From contig JBBRYJ010000009.1 in assembly GCA_038237745.1 (NCBI GenBank), forward strand, positions 62,001-126,000: a DNA stretch of 64,000 nucleotides, in the 5' to 3' direction. The notes beneath the pieces are model-generated. The model did not search any database, was not told the origin of the DNA, and was given only the letters and a program-made list of their open reading frames with translations. The DNA is from DASQEH01 sp038237745. Its GTDB lineage: Bacteria > Actinomycetota > Actinomycetes > Propionibacteriales > Nocardioidaceae. Below, piece by piece: positions 52,214 to 60,944 of this stretch. Position 1 is the first letter of the stretch. Each line of letters opens with the position of its first letter. Position numbers and translations under genes: made by a program.

Positions 52214-53116
52214 ATGACAAGCCAGCTGGGTCCGTCACCGCTGCAACTCTCACTGGAGCCGCACCTCGTGCCGGCAGGGTTCGATCTGCCCGAAGGGGAC
52301 GCGCTTGCCGGGCTCACGCGCAGCAACTCGCTGTCACCCAGCCGGGCCAGCGACTTCATGTCCTGTCCGCTCCGCTACCGGTTCCGCGTGATCGACCGGC
52401 TGCCCGAGTCGCACAGCGTCGACGCGGTACGAGGGTCTGTGGTCCACAAGGTGCTCGAGGACCTCTTCGACCTTCCCGCCGACGACCGCACGCACGAGCG
52501 TGCGAACCTGCTGCTCGGCCCGGTCTGGGATGACCTGTTGGCGCAGGAGCCTGAGCTCGCGGAGATGTTCGGTGCTGAGACACCGGACCTGGCGACGTGG
52601 CTCGACCAGTGTCGCGAACTGCTCGGCCGCTACTTCCGGCTCGAGGACCCTCAGCGACTCGAGCCCGCTGAGCGAGAGGTCCACGTGGCCACCCGGCTCG
52701 ACTCGGGCCTCACGCTGCATGGCTACATCGACCGGGTCGACGTCGCTCCCACCGGCGAGATGCGGATCGTCGACTACAAGACCGGCAGGTCGCCGTCGAT
52801 CCAGTTCGAGGCGCGGGCCTTGTTCCAGATGAAGTTCTACGCGCTCGTCGTCTGGCGCACCAGAGGCGTCATCCCCCGCCTGCTGCAGCTTGTGTACCTC
52901 GGGAACGGCGAGATGCTTCGCTACTCGCCCGACGAGCGCGACCTGCTCGCCACCGAGCGCAAGGTGGAGGCGTTGTGGGCGGCGATCCAGCGTGCTCACG
53001 AGACCGGGGAATGGCGTCCGAACAAGTCCGCGCTCTGCGCATGGTGCGACCACCAGGCGCTCTGCCCCGCGTGGGGTGGCGTCGCGCCGCCGCTACCGGT
53101 GGCCGCGGTTCAGTAG
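52214..53116 (+). CDS. RecB-like PD-(D/E)XK nuclease
   Basis: The 300-residue protein resembles the nuclease domain of RecB/AddB and Cas4. It has SPSRASDFMSCPLRYRFRV with a first Cys, VVHKVLEDLF (His of the active site), the catalytic GYIDRVD and IVDYKTG, and a C-terminal CAWCDHQALCP cluster, so four Cys could bind an Fe-S cluster. It stands alone without helicase or CRISPR genes; a DNA-repair role is likely. The stop overlaps the convergent ABC gene by seven bases. Confidence 0.9.
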   Translation: MTSQLGPSPLQLSLEPHLVPAGFDLPEGDALAGLTRSNSLSPSRASDFMSCPLRYRFRVIDRLPESHSVDAVRGSVVHKVLEDLFDLPADDRTHERANLLLGPVWDDLLAQEPELAEMFGAETPDLATWLDQCRELLGRYFRLEDPQRLEPAEREVHVATRLDSGLTLHGYIDRVDVAPTGEMRIVDYKTGRSPSIQFEARALFQMKFYALVVWRTRGVIPRLLQLVYLGNGEMLRYSPDERDLLATERKVEALWAAIQRAHETGEWRPNKSALCAWCDHQALCPAWGGVAPPLPVAAVQ

Positions 53117-54393
53117 AGATGGCAGGCCACGTCGACATCGTCGTTTGGACGTAGTCCGGGGTCGCTGCCCTGCGCGAAGACCACCTCCACTCCTCGCCCC
53201 GTCTCATGGATGTCGTCGACGCCGGTCCAAAAACGGGCATCAGCGCCGTCGGTGCGGACGTCGTCGAGCAGTGACATCAGGTCCGTGGTGCTGCCGGAGC
53301 CGGACGGATGGATGAGCGCTCTTCCGGCGCTCTGTGAGCTCAGCTCGTCGAAGTTGGCGATCTTTGCACGCTCGGAGTCATACGTCGCCGCCGCCGTCTT
53401 CAGCCAGTGGTTCTCGAGAAGCGAGACCAGGTCGCGGGCCTCCCAGCCGCACTTGTCGAACGCCGCCGGGCAGCGGGGGTGGAAGGAGCAGCCGTGTGGC
53501 GGGAGCGCGGCGTCCGGGATCTCGCCCGTCAGCAGGTCGCGCGGCAGGCTACGGCTCGGGTCAGGCTCCGGAATGGCCGCCAAAAGCGCTTTGGTATAAG
53601 GGTGTTTGGGATCACGGAATATATCCTCGGTCGCGCCGATCTCCACGATCCGGCCCAGGTACATGATGGCGATCCGGTCGCAGAAGAACTTCGCACTCGC
53701 AAGATCATGGGTGATGTACACGTAGGTCAGGTCGAGCTGTTGCTTGAGGTCGAGCATCAGCTGGAGGATCTTCGCCCGAACACTCATGTCGAGCATCGAG
53801 ATGGGCTCGTCAGCCACCAGAAGCCGAGGGCTCATGATGATCGCCCGGGCGATGACGACGCGCTGCTTCTGCCCACCGGACAGGTCTCGAGGATACTTGG
53901 GCAGGAAGAGCTCGACCGGCGACAGGCCGACCTGCTCGATTGCGGCGACGACCCGCTCGCGGCGCTCCGTGGCCGACGTGATGCCGTGAATACGCAGAGC
54001 GTCTCCCACCCCCTGTTCGACGGTCATGGCGGGGTTGAGGGCTGCGTTGGGGTCCTGGAAGACCATCTGAGCGTGTCGGCGGTGCTCGCGGAGCTGCCGT
54101 CGGGAGTACGTGGCGATGTCGTCGCCGTCGAACATGATGGACCCGTCCGCGGCTGGGACCAGGCCGAGCAGGGCACGCCCCAGGGTGGACTTTCCGCTTC
54201 CGCTCTCCCCGACAAGACCGACGACCTCGCCTTTGCGAAGAGTGAGGTTGATTCCGTCGACAGCCCTGACCGTGCCGGCCTCACGTCCCAACAGGCGCGC
54301 GAGCGTGCTCCCGCCGAGGCTGAACCGCACTGACAGGTCGCGGATGTCGATGATCGGCTCGGCCGACTCGGACACCTCAGGCTTCGTCGGCAA
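53110..54393 (-). CDS. dppF: Peptide ABC transporter ATPase (DppF/OppF)
   Basis: The 427-residue ATPase has Walker A GESGSGKST, signature LSGGQKQRV, Walker B LLVADEPISMLD and the oligopeptide-type C-terminal Cys motif region (HGCSFHPRCPAAFDKC). A ~90-residue tail follows that lacks ABC features. Its start lies inside the end of dppD (17-base overlap). Confidence 0.93.
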   Translation of the reverse strand: MPTKPEVSESAEPIIDIRDLSVRFSLGGSTLARLLGREAGTVRAVDGINLTLRKGEVVGLVGESGSGKSTLGRALLGLVPAADGSIMFDGDDIATYSRRQLREHRRHAQMVFQDPNAALNPAMTVEQGVGDALRIHGITSATERRERVVAAIEQVGLSPVELFLPKYPRDLSGGQKQRVVIARAIIMSPRLLVADEPISMLDMSVRAKILQLMLDLKQQLDLTYVYITHDLASAKFFCDRIAIMYLGRIVEIGATEDIFRDPKHPYTKALLAAIPEPDPSRSLPRDLLTGEIPDAALPPHGCSFHPRCPAAFDKCGWEARDLVSLLENHWLKTAAATYDSERAKIANFDELSSQSAGRALIHPSGSGSTTDLMSLLDDVRTDGADARFWTGVDDIHETGRGVEVVFAQGSDPGLRPNDDVDVACHLY

Positions 54394-55438
54394 GACCGAT
54401 CTCCTCTCGGGGAAGAGGTGCGTCCCCGCCTGCGGGTATCTCCTGCGCGGGGCCGTGGAGCCAGCATTCGACCCGGGTCCCGGTGCCCGAGACCGTGGGG
54501 ATGGGGTCTTTGTCCGCGCACACGTTCATCGCGTCGCGACACCGGGGGTGGAAGCGACATGCCGGCGGCGGGTCGATCAGGTCGGGAGGCGCCCCAGGGA
54601 TGAAGTTCAGGCCCGTGGTGCTGAGACTGATCGTCGAGCGCAGCAGCTCGCGGGTGTACGGGTGCTGCGGCTGGCCGAAGACATCGCGGACGTCTCCCTG
54701 CTCGACGATGCGGCCGGCGTACATCACCGCAACCCGGTCGCACGCCTCCGCCACGATGCCGAGGTTGTGTGTGATGAGCAGCAGGGAGGTGTCGAAGTTC
54801 TCGCGGAGGTCGTTGAGGATCCGGATGATCTGCGCCTCGACCAGCACGTCGAGCGCCGTCGTCGGCTCGTCGGCGACCACGAAGGCGGGCCGCAGCACGA
54901 GCGCCAGGGCGATCATCAGCCGCTGCCGCATCCCGCCGGAGAACTCGTGAGGGTACGAGCGGTAGCGAGTGGGCGGAATTCCCATCAGGCTGAGCACCTC
55001 GATCGCCCGTTCGCGGATCGTGGCTTTGCTGAGAGAGGGCTCGTGCTGCTTGATCGTCTCCTCGAAGTGCTGGGAGATCCGCATCAGCGGATTCAGCCTC
55101 GTCAACGGCTCCTGGAAGATCATGCCCAGGTCGGCGCCGCGCATGGCTCGGGCATCGTGGACGCTCATCTGCAAGATGTCGTCCCCCTTGAACAGCACCT
55201 CCCCGTCGCGCTTGGCGCCGTCGGGAAGCAGTCCCATCAGCCCCCGTCCGAGTGTCGACTTACCGCACCCGGACTCCCCGACGAGCCCCAGTGTCTCGCC
55301 GCCGTCCAGCGAGAAGGTGACACCGTCGACCGCCCGGATCGCGCCGCGCGGCGTGCCGTACCACACCCGCAGGTCGCGGACGTCGATGACAGGACCCTGG
55401 GCCGACGGCGTCGCGGGAACCTGCTCGACCAACGTCAT
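54377..55438 (-). CDS. dppD: Peptide ABC transporter ATPase (DppD/OppD)
   Basis: The 353-residue ATPase has Walker A GESGCGKST, signature FSGGMRQRL, Walker B FVVADEPTTALD and the oligopeptide ABC tail with CRFHPRCRDAMNVC, whose Cys residues often bind an Fe-S cluster. The ATG overlaps the dppC stop by four bases. It pairs with DppF to drive the DppBC channel. Confidence 0.94.
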   Translation of the reverse strand: MTLVEQVPATPSAQGPVIDVRDLRVWYGTPRGAIRAVDGVTFSLDGGETLGLVGESGCGKSTLGRGLMGLLPDGAKRDGEVLFKGDDILQMSVHDARAMRGADLGMIFQEPLTRLNPLMRISQHFEETIKQHEPSLSKATIRERAIEVLSLMGIPPTRYRSYPHEFSGGMRQRLMIALALVLRPAFVVADEPTTALDVLVEAQIIRILNDLRENFDTSLLLITHNLGIVAEACDRVAVMYAGRIVEQGDVRDVFGQPQHPYTRELLRSTISLSTTGLNFIPGAPPDLIDPPPACRFHPRCRDAMNVCADKDPIPTVSGTGTRVECWLHGPAQEIPAGGDAPLPREEIGLADEA

Positions 55439-56421
55439 CGGGACGTCACGCTCGTCTCGCTCGTCGGTACGGTCGGTTGTCGTGCTGTCATCTCTACCGG
55501 AACCAGTCGCTGCTTGCGGAGCAAGGGGTTGACGGTCTCGTTGAGTCCCTCGCCGACCAATGTGAGCCCGGTGATGAGCAGGACGATCGCCAGGCCCGGG
55601 TACAGCGACGTCCACCAGATCCCAAGGCCCGCGTCGTCGAGAGCACGCTGAAGGTCGAAGCCCCACTCCCCTGCCTCGTCAGGCTGGATGCCGATTCCCA
55701 GGAACCCCAACGCCGCCAAGGTTCCGATCGCGTCGGCGGCGTTCAAGGTGGCGAGCACGGGGACACTCTGAATGACGTTCCCGAACAGGTACCGGCGCAT
55801 GATCACGCCGTCGGTGGCTCCGAGAGCGCGGGCCGCCTCGACGTACGTGGCTTCCTTCGCGCTGATCGTGGTGTTCCGGACGACGCGGAAGTACTGCGGG
55901 ATATAGATCGCGGTCAGCGACAGCGCTGCCGCCAGGACGCCACCGGAGAGGAACAAGAATCCGGAGCCGATGAGGTTGGTGAACAGGAAGGCGAACACGA
56001 TGGCAAGCAGGAAGGACGGGAAGGCGAAGAGCGAGTCCATCACCAGGACGAGGACCCGGTCGAGCCAGCCGCCGAAATAGCCCGAGACGAGACCGAGCAC
56101 CATACCGAGCAGAAGTGAGGCGATGACGGCAAGACTCACCACCTCGACGGCTGTTCTCGCGCCCCAGATGACGCGCGACAGCACGTCGGTCTGGAGATCC
56201 GTGGTCCCGAACCAGTGATGCGGGCTCGGTGCGGCCAGCTTCGGGAAGTCGGCGCCGCTCGACGACCTGAACTGGGCGAACCCATACGGCGCGACCCAGG
56301 GTGCGAACGCAGCGCAGAAGAGGAACACGGCGGTTATGGCGATACCGATGACGAGCATCCACCGGGCGACTCCCTGCGTCTTCGAGAACGGTGTCGCGAT
56401 GAAGGCGGCTATGCGTCGCAT
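55435..56421 (-). CDS. dppC: Peptide ABC transporter permease (DppC)
   Basis: The 328-residue permease has an N-terminal helix plus five others and the EAA loop around EAARALGATDGVIMRRYLF. Its ATG shares one base with the dppB stop (TGATG). It forms the channel with DppB. Confidence 0.93.
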   Translation of the reverse strand: MRRIAAFIATPFSKTQGVARWMLVIGIAITAVFLFCAAFAPWVAPYGFAQFRSSSGADFPKLAAPSPHHWFGTTDLQTDVLSRVIWGARTAVEVVSLAVIASLLLGMVLGLVSGYFGGWLDRVLVLVMDSLFAFPSFLLAIVFAFLFTNLIGSGFLFLSGGVLAAALSLTAIYIPQYFRVVRNTTISAKEATYVEAARALGATDGVIMRRYLFGNVIQSVPVLATLNAADAIGTLAALGFLGIGIQPDEAGEWGFDLQRALDDAGLGIWWTSLYPGLAIVLLITGLTLVGEGLNETVNPLLRKQRLVPVEMTARQPTVPTSETSVTSR

Positions 56422-57446
56422 CAGTACCTCACCCTCGGGTCGATCAGGGCGTTCACGACATCGACGAGCAGGCTGATGAAGATGACGACGAGGGCAAAGA
56501 TCGTGATGATCCCCTGGACGGCCCCATAGTCGCGTCCGTTGATGTACTTGACCAGCTTCTGCCCGAGTCCGGGCCAGTTGAACGTCGACTCCGTGAGGAT
56601 GGCGCCGGAGAGCAGGAGAGCCATTTGCAGTCCGACGATGGTGATCACGGGGACCAGTGCGTTTCGGAAGGCATGGTTGCGCATCACCTTGCCTCTCGCT
56701 ATGCCGCGGGCCTGGGCGGCTTCGACATAGTCACTCTGCACTGTCTGCAGGATGTTGACCCTGACCAGACGGATGAAGACGCCGCAGATGGCGACGCCCA
56801 AGGTGAACGCGGGAAGAGCCAGGTGCGTGAGCACATCCTGAATGGACAGCCAGTCGCCACTGAGGAGCGCGTCGACAAGCAGGATGTGGGTTCGCTCGGG
56901 GACCACGAACAGCGTCTCTGGCGACGCGTCGCCGCTGGTCGGAAGCCCCAGCAGGGGGGCGACGTGGATCTGGACCAACAGCCCGACGAAGAAGATCGGA
57001 GTCGCATACGTGATGATGCCGAACAGCCGGATCAACACATCGGGGGCCGTGTCGCGCAACCGTCCGGCAAGCAAGCCGAGAGGGATGCCGATAACCAGGG
57101 CGACCAGGAAAGCTGCGATCGTCAAGGACAACGTGGCACCGCCGTTGTCCCTGACCACGCTGAGGATTGACTGGTTGTCGGTGAAGCTCTTGCCGAAGTC
57201 CAGGTGCAGGATAGAGCCCAGGTAGTCGCCGTACTGCACGATCAGCGGACGGTCCAGGCCAAGGGCGTGACGGCGCTGGTCGAGCGCTGCTGGAGTGAGC
57301 TTTCCTCCGAGCGCTGCGGAGATCGGGTCGCCGGGAGCGACCCTCAGCACCACGAACACCAGCGTCATCAAGATCCAGACCATGGGGATGACCAGGAGTA
57401 CCCGCTGCGCGATGAACCGGGGCAGCGAGCCCGCCGATGCACTCAT
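56421..57446 (-). CDS. dppB: Peptide ABC transporter permease (DppB)
   Basis: The 341-residue permease has the usual N-terminal FIAQRVLLVIPMVWILMTLV helix, five further helices and the EAA loop EAAQARGIARGKVMRNHAFR. It follows the binding-protein gene after a hairpin and overlaps dppC. Confidence 0.93.
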   Translation of the reverse strand: MSASAGSLPRFIAQRVLLVIPMVWILMTLVFVVLRVAPGDPISAALGGKLTPAALDQRRHALGLDRPLIVQYGDYLGSILHLDFGKSFTDNQSILSVVRDNGGATLSLTIAAFLVALVIGIPLGLLAGRLRDTAPDVLIRLFGIITYATPIFFVGLLVQIHVAPLLGLPTSGDASPETLFVVPERTHILLVDALLSGDWLSIQDVLTHLALPAFTLGVAICGVFIRLVRVNILQTVQSDYVEAAQARGIARGKVMRNHAFRNALVPVITIVGLQMALLLSGAILTESTFNWPGLGQKLVKYINGRDYGAVQGIITIFALVVIFISLLVDVVNALIDPRVRY

Positions 57447-57468
57447 AGGACTCTTTCTATGCCTCGGA

Positions 57469-57498
57469 CCGGGGAGGAGTCAGAACACCCCTCCCCGG
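57469..57498 (-). terminator. Intercistronic hairpin after the binding-protein gene
   Basis: CCGGGGAGG (57469-57477) and CCTCCCCGG (57490-57498) are perfect 9-base arms with a 12-base loop, between dppA and dppB. Such a hairpin would partly stop transcription or protect the dppA mRNA and so raise the binding protein over the permeases. Confidence 0.65.
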
Positions 57499-57514
57499 CA
57501 AGGTGATCCGGTGT

Positions 57515-59140
57515 CTAGCTGCTCTTCGAGACGGTCCAGAGCCTGAAGATGTACGCCGGGTCGAGCGTGTCCTCTACCCCACTGATGCCAGCCCCGTAGA
57601 CGGCAACGTTCTTGCCGACCCAGCTGGGAATGAACGGCACGTCGGTGGCCGCCTGGCCCTGAAGCTTTCCGAAGTCGGCCTGGCGCTGCGCCGAGTTCGT
57701 AGTACCCCGCTCGTCGGCGACCAGCTGGTTGACGGTGTCACTGTGGTAGCCGTTGGAGAAGAAACCGCCGTCGACCATGAACGGCGCTAGGTAGTTGTCG
57801 GCGTCCAGGAAGTCCGGGTACCAGCCGAGGATCCACAGGTCGTAGGCGCCCTGCTTGTAGATCGTCTGGTACTGCTCCCACTCGGCGCTCTTCGTGTCGA
57901 CGGTGAACAGCCCGCTGTCCTCGAGCTCCCGCGAGTACTCGGTGGCCTCGTCCACGGTGTTGGGGCCGTAGTGCGTCGGCGTGTAGCCCATGGTGATCTT
58001 GACGGGCGTGCTGACACCTGCGTCGGCCAGGGTCTTCTTCGCCGCGGCGATGTCAGGTGTCGACCCGTAGGTGCTCTTGAACGCGTCGACCTGGCCGGGA
58101 AGTCCCGGCGGGACGATCGAGTACAGCGGGTCCACGGTGCCCTCGTACGCGTTCTTGGCGATAGCCGCGCGGTCGATGACCTGAGCGGCCGCCTTACGTA
58201 CGGCCTGGTCCTTGCCGGGGCCACTGTCGGTGCGCCACACCCAGTACCGGATTGCGGCCCCGTCCCCCTCTGCGACGGTCACGTCGCTGTTGGACTTGAG
58301 GGCAGTGATATCGGTCGGGCCGAGCGTGTCCCAGGCTACGTCGATCTCGCCGGACTCGACGGCCAGCTTCAGTGCCGACGCCTCCTGGTAGTAGGAGATG
58401 AAGACCTGCGGCGCTTTCGCCTCCCTGTCGCCGCTGTAGTTCGCATTGGTCTCGAGAACCGCTTGCTGGCCGGCCTTGTACTGGCTCAGCTTGTAGGGAC
58501 CGGAGCCGATCACCTGGTCGTCGGCAAGCTCCTTGTCGGCTGGGAACACCTGCTCGTCGACGATGTCGCCCGCACCGGGGTAGGTGAGAACGAACTGGAA
58601 CGTGGTGTCCGGCTTGTTCAGGTGGAAGATGACAGTCGTGTCGTCGGGGGTCTCGATCGCCTTCGGGTCGAGTCCCGTGACGTTGCCGGCCTTGTCGAGG
58701 GTTCCGATGGAGGCCAGCAGGTAGATCGCCGCGCCGTTCGGGTCGGCGATCGTGAGCGCACGTTGGAAGCTGAACTTCACGTCGGAGGACGTCAAAGGGT
58801 CACCGTTGGAGAACTTGAGGCCAGGCTTGAGCGTGCAGGTGAGTGTCTGCGGGTCGTCGTAGTTACAGCTCTGCGCAGCATCGCCCTCGGGGGTGTTCCC
58901 ACCAGCAGGAATGGTGAGGAGGGTCTGGAAGATGCTGTACTGGAGGGTCGACGACCCGAGGTCGTACGAACCGGCGGGATCCACGGCAGTCACGGTGTCG
59001 GTCGTCCCCAGCGTGTAGCTTCCTCCGGTTGTCGAGGATCCGGTGCCCGCGCTGCTGTCCCGGTTCGATCCGCACGCGGCGACTGCGAGTAGCAGGACCG
59101 CTGCTCCGCTGATGGCGCCAAGGTGTCTTCTCATGCCCAC
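57515..59140 (-). CDS. dppA: Peptide-binding lipoprotein (SBP family 5)
   Basis: The 541-residue protein has a lipobox (AVLLLAVAACGS) and a family 5 solute-binding fold, seen in SSDVKFSFQRALT, VIDRAAIAKNAYEG and the C-terminal FIPSWVGKNVAVYG. It captures peptides or related solutes for DppBCDF. The GTG at 59140 was preferred because GGGAG sits five bases upstream; an ATG six bases later would have poor spacing. Confidence 0.93.
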   Translation of the reverse strand: MGMRRHLGAISGAAVLLLAVAACGSNRDSSAGTGSSTTGGSYTLGTTDTVTAVDPAGSYDLGSSTLQYSIFQTLLTIPAGGNTPEGDAAQSCNYDDPQTLTCTLKPGLKFSNGDPLTSSDVKFSFQRALTIADPNGAAIYLLASIGTLDKAGNVTGLDPKAIETPDDTTVIFHLNKPDTTFQFVLTYPGAGDIVDEQVFPADKELADDQVIGSGPYKLSQYKAGQQAVLETNANYSGDREAKAPQVFISYYQEASALKLAVESGEIDVAWDTLGPTDITALKSNSDVTVAEGDGAAIRYWVWRTDSGPGKDQAVRKAAAQVIDRAAIAKNAYEGTVDPLYSIVPPGLPGQVDAFKSTYGSTPDIAAAKKTLADAGVSTPVKITMGYTPTHYGPNTVDEATEYSRELEDSGLFTVDTKSAEWEQYQTIYKQGAYDLWILGWYPDFLDADNYLAPFMVDGGFFSNGYHSDTVNQLVADERGTTNSAQRQADFGKLQGQAATDVPFIPSWVGKNVAVYGAGISGVEDTLDPAYIFRLWTVSKSS

Positions 59141-59183
59141 TGTTGCTCCCGTCGGATAACTCTGCTTCAGGTGACTTGCATGG

Positions 59184-59213
59184 ACCCTAGTAGTCGGCCG
59201 GAGCCCGTGTCAG
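59184..59213 (-). promoter_or_regulatory. Sigma-70-type promoter of the dpp operon
   Basis: On the minus strand CTGACA (59208-59213) and TAGGGT (59184-59189) are separated by 18 bases. Transcription would start near 59177, about 37 bases before the dppA GTG. Confidence 0.65.
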
Positions 59214-59234
59214 CACCCATAGGTCACGACACGG

Positions 59235-59894
59235 TTACCGTTCGTCGAGCAGACGCCGGAGCGTCTGTACCGTCAGTCCCTCGAGGGTGTCGTGCAACCG
59301 GACGGAATCTCCTGGCGTGAGCGCGACCTGGTTCGGCACGGCGAGGACGAGACAGCCGGCGGCTTCGGCGGCCGCCACGCCGGTCGGTGAGTCCTCGATC
59401 GCGACGCACGCCTCCGGCTTCACACCGAGTGCGGCCGCAGCGTCGAGATAGGCGTCGGGGGACGGCTTGCCACGGCGTACTTCGTCCCCCACGACGACCG
59501 CCTCGAACCGCCCTCGCGGCATGGCGTCGACAATGACGTCGGTGAGCGCTCGATACGACATGGTGACGAGTGCTGTGGGCAGGCCGGCCTCGTTGCAGCC
59601 GACCACCAGATCGAGGGCACCCGGCCGCCAGTCGACACCCGAGCTGCCGACCCACGCCACGACCCCGGCGATCATCTCGTAGACGATCTCGTCCGGCGTG
59701 AGGTCGAGACCCATCCGCCGTTTGATGTAGGCCCCGGAGTCGCGCAGGTCGAACCCCACGAGACTCAGCGAGTCCTCCTGCGTCCACTCCGCGCCGTACC
59801 GGTGCGCGATCGCCCATTCGGCCGCCATCCATGCGGGCTCGGTGTCACACAGTGTTCCGTCCATGTCGAAGAGCACCGCTTCGAGCGTGCTCAC
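59235..59894 (-). CDS. HAD-superfamily hydrolase (phosphatase/phosphoglucomutase-like)
   Basis: The 219-residue protein has the catalytic LFDMDGTLCDTEPAWM near its N-terminus, a helical cap, LVTMSYRALT (motif II), the Lys of RRGKPSPDAYLDAAAALG (motif III) and CVAIEDSPTGVAAAEAAG (motif IV). It probably dephosphorylates a sugar phosphate or related metabolite. The GTG at 59894 lies close to the domain; one 12 bases earlier is possible. It is followed by the dpp promoter. Confidence 0.9.
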   Translation of the reverse strand: MSTLEAVLFDMDGTLCDTEPAWMAAEWAIAHRYGAEWTQEDSLSLVGFDLRDSGAYIKRRMGLDLTPDEIVYEMIAGVVAWVGSSGVDWRPGALDLVVGCNEAGLPTALVTMSYRALTDVIVDAMPRGRFEAVVVGDEVRRGKPSPDAYLDAAAALGVKPEACVAIEDSPTGVAAAEAAGCLVLAVPNQVALTPGDSVRLHDTLEGLTVQTLRRLLDER

Positions 59895-60080
59895 GGACTG
59901 CCCCACGGTGGGTTACGCCGGGCTGTGGCTGGCACGATGGCCCCCCTTAGGGCGGTGGAGTCGGCGCGCGTTTCCGGAAGCGGTCAAGCCTAGTCAGCGA
60001 CCCGCTTGGCCCACACCGGCGCGTCCAAGCCCTTGCGAGCCCACCTGGTCGAGACCACCCACGCCACCCAACGTGACCCG

Positions 60081-60086
60081 TAGGCT
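60081..60086 (+). promoter_or_regulatory. -10 box of leaderless PAC2 transcript
   Basis: TAGGCT is six bases before the GTG at 60093. Confidence 0.6.
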
Positions 60087-60092
60087 TGTGCG

Positions 60093-60941
60093 GTGATCAC
60101 CATCGAGGCCGACAAGCACTTCGACAATGCGCTCGTCGTCGCCGCATTCGAGGGTTGGAACGACGCCGGGGAGGCCGCGAGCGAGGCGGTGTCTCATCTG
60201 CTCGTCGGATGGCGGGCCACCCTGCTCGCGACGATCGACCCCGAGGACTACTACGACTTCCAGGTCAACCGTCCCCACATCGGCTTCGACGCAGACGGCG
60301 AGCGAGAGCTTTCGTGGCGCACGACGAGCATGTGGCACTGCGAGGGCGGCCCCGCGGAGCGAGACGTCGTGCTGGTGACCGGCATCGAGCCGAACCTCCG
60401 GTGGCGGACCTTCTGCGAGGAGCTCCTCGGCTACCTGGTGGGAGTCGGTGTCACCTCGATGGTGACCCTCGGAGCCTTGCTGGCCGATGTCCCGCACACG
60501 CGACCGGTCCCGGTCAACGGGATCTCTTCGAACCCCGAGCTGGCCGAGCGGTACAGCCTGGAGCCGTCCCGTTACGCCGGGCCGACCGGCATCGTCGGCG
60601 TGATCCAGGAGGCGGCGCACCGACGCGGACTGGAGACGATGTCCTACTGGGCGGCCGTCCCGCACTACGTGGCGCAGGCACCGGCCCCCAAGGCCACGCT
60701 CGCGCTGCTCGGTCAGCTCGAGGACGTGGTGGGCGCCCCGATCGACATGGGCGGGCTTCCCGAGGAGGCGAAGGCTTGGGAACGTGGCGTCGACGAGCTG
60801 GCTTCGGACGACTCCGACGTCGCCGACTACGTGCGCTCGCTCGAGGAGGAGCGTGACACCGCCGACCTTCCCGAGGCCTCGGGAGACGCGATCGCCCGCG
60901 AGTTCGAGCGCTACCTCAAGCGCCGTACCGACGAGAGCTGA
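60093..60941 (+). CDS. PAC2 family protein
   Basis: The 282-residue protein belongs to the family related to proteasome assembly chaperone 2. It shows FEGWNDAGEAASEAV near the start, YDFQVNRPHIGF, LVTGIEPNLRWRTFCEELL and AVPHYVAQAPAPKATLALL. The bacterial function is unproven. It is separated from the proteasome genes by ~12 kb. It is convergent with mshC, the stops being only three bases apart. Confidence 0.9.
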   Translation: MITIEADKHFDNALVVAAFEGWNDAGEAASEAVSHLLVGWRATLLATIDPEDYYDFQVNRPHIGFDADGERELSWRTTSMWHCEGGPAERDVVLVTGIEPNLRWRTFCEELLGYLVGVGVTSMVTLGALLADVPHTRPVPVNGISSNPELAERYSLEPSRYAGPTGIVGVIQEAAHRRGLETMSYWAAVPHYVAQAPAPKATLALLGQLEDVVGAPIDMGGLPEEAKAWERGVDELASDDSDVADYVRSLEEERDTADLPEASGDAIAREFERYLKRRTDES

Positions 60942-60944
60942 AGT

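Noticed and set aside
52214..53116. Cas4 of a CRISPR system
   Set aside because: The fold is shared with Cas4, but no cas genes or repeats are nearby. A stand-alone RecB-like nuclease is the simpler call.
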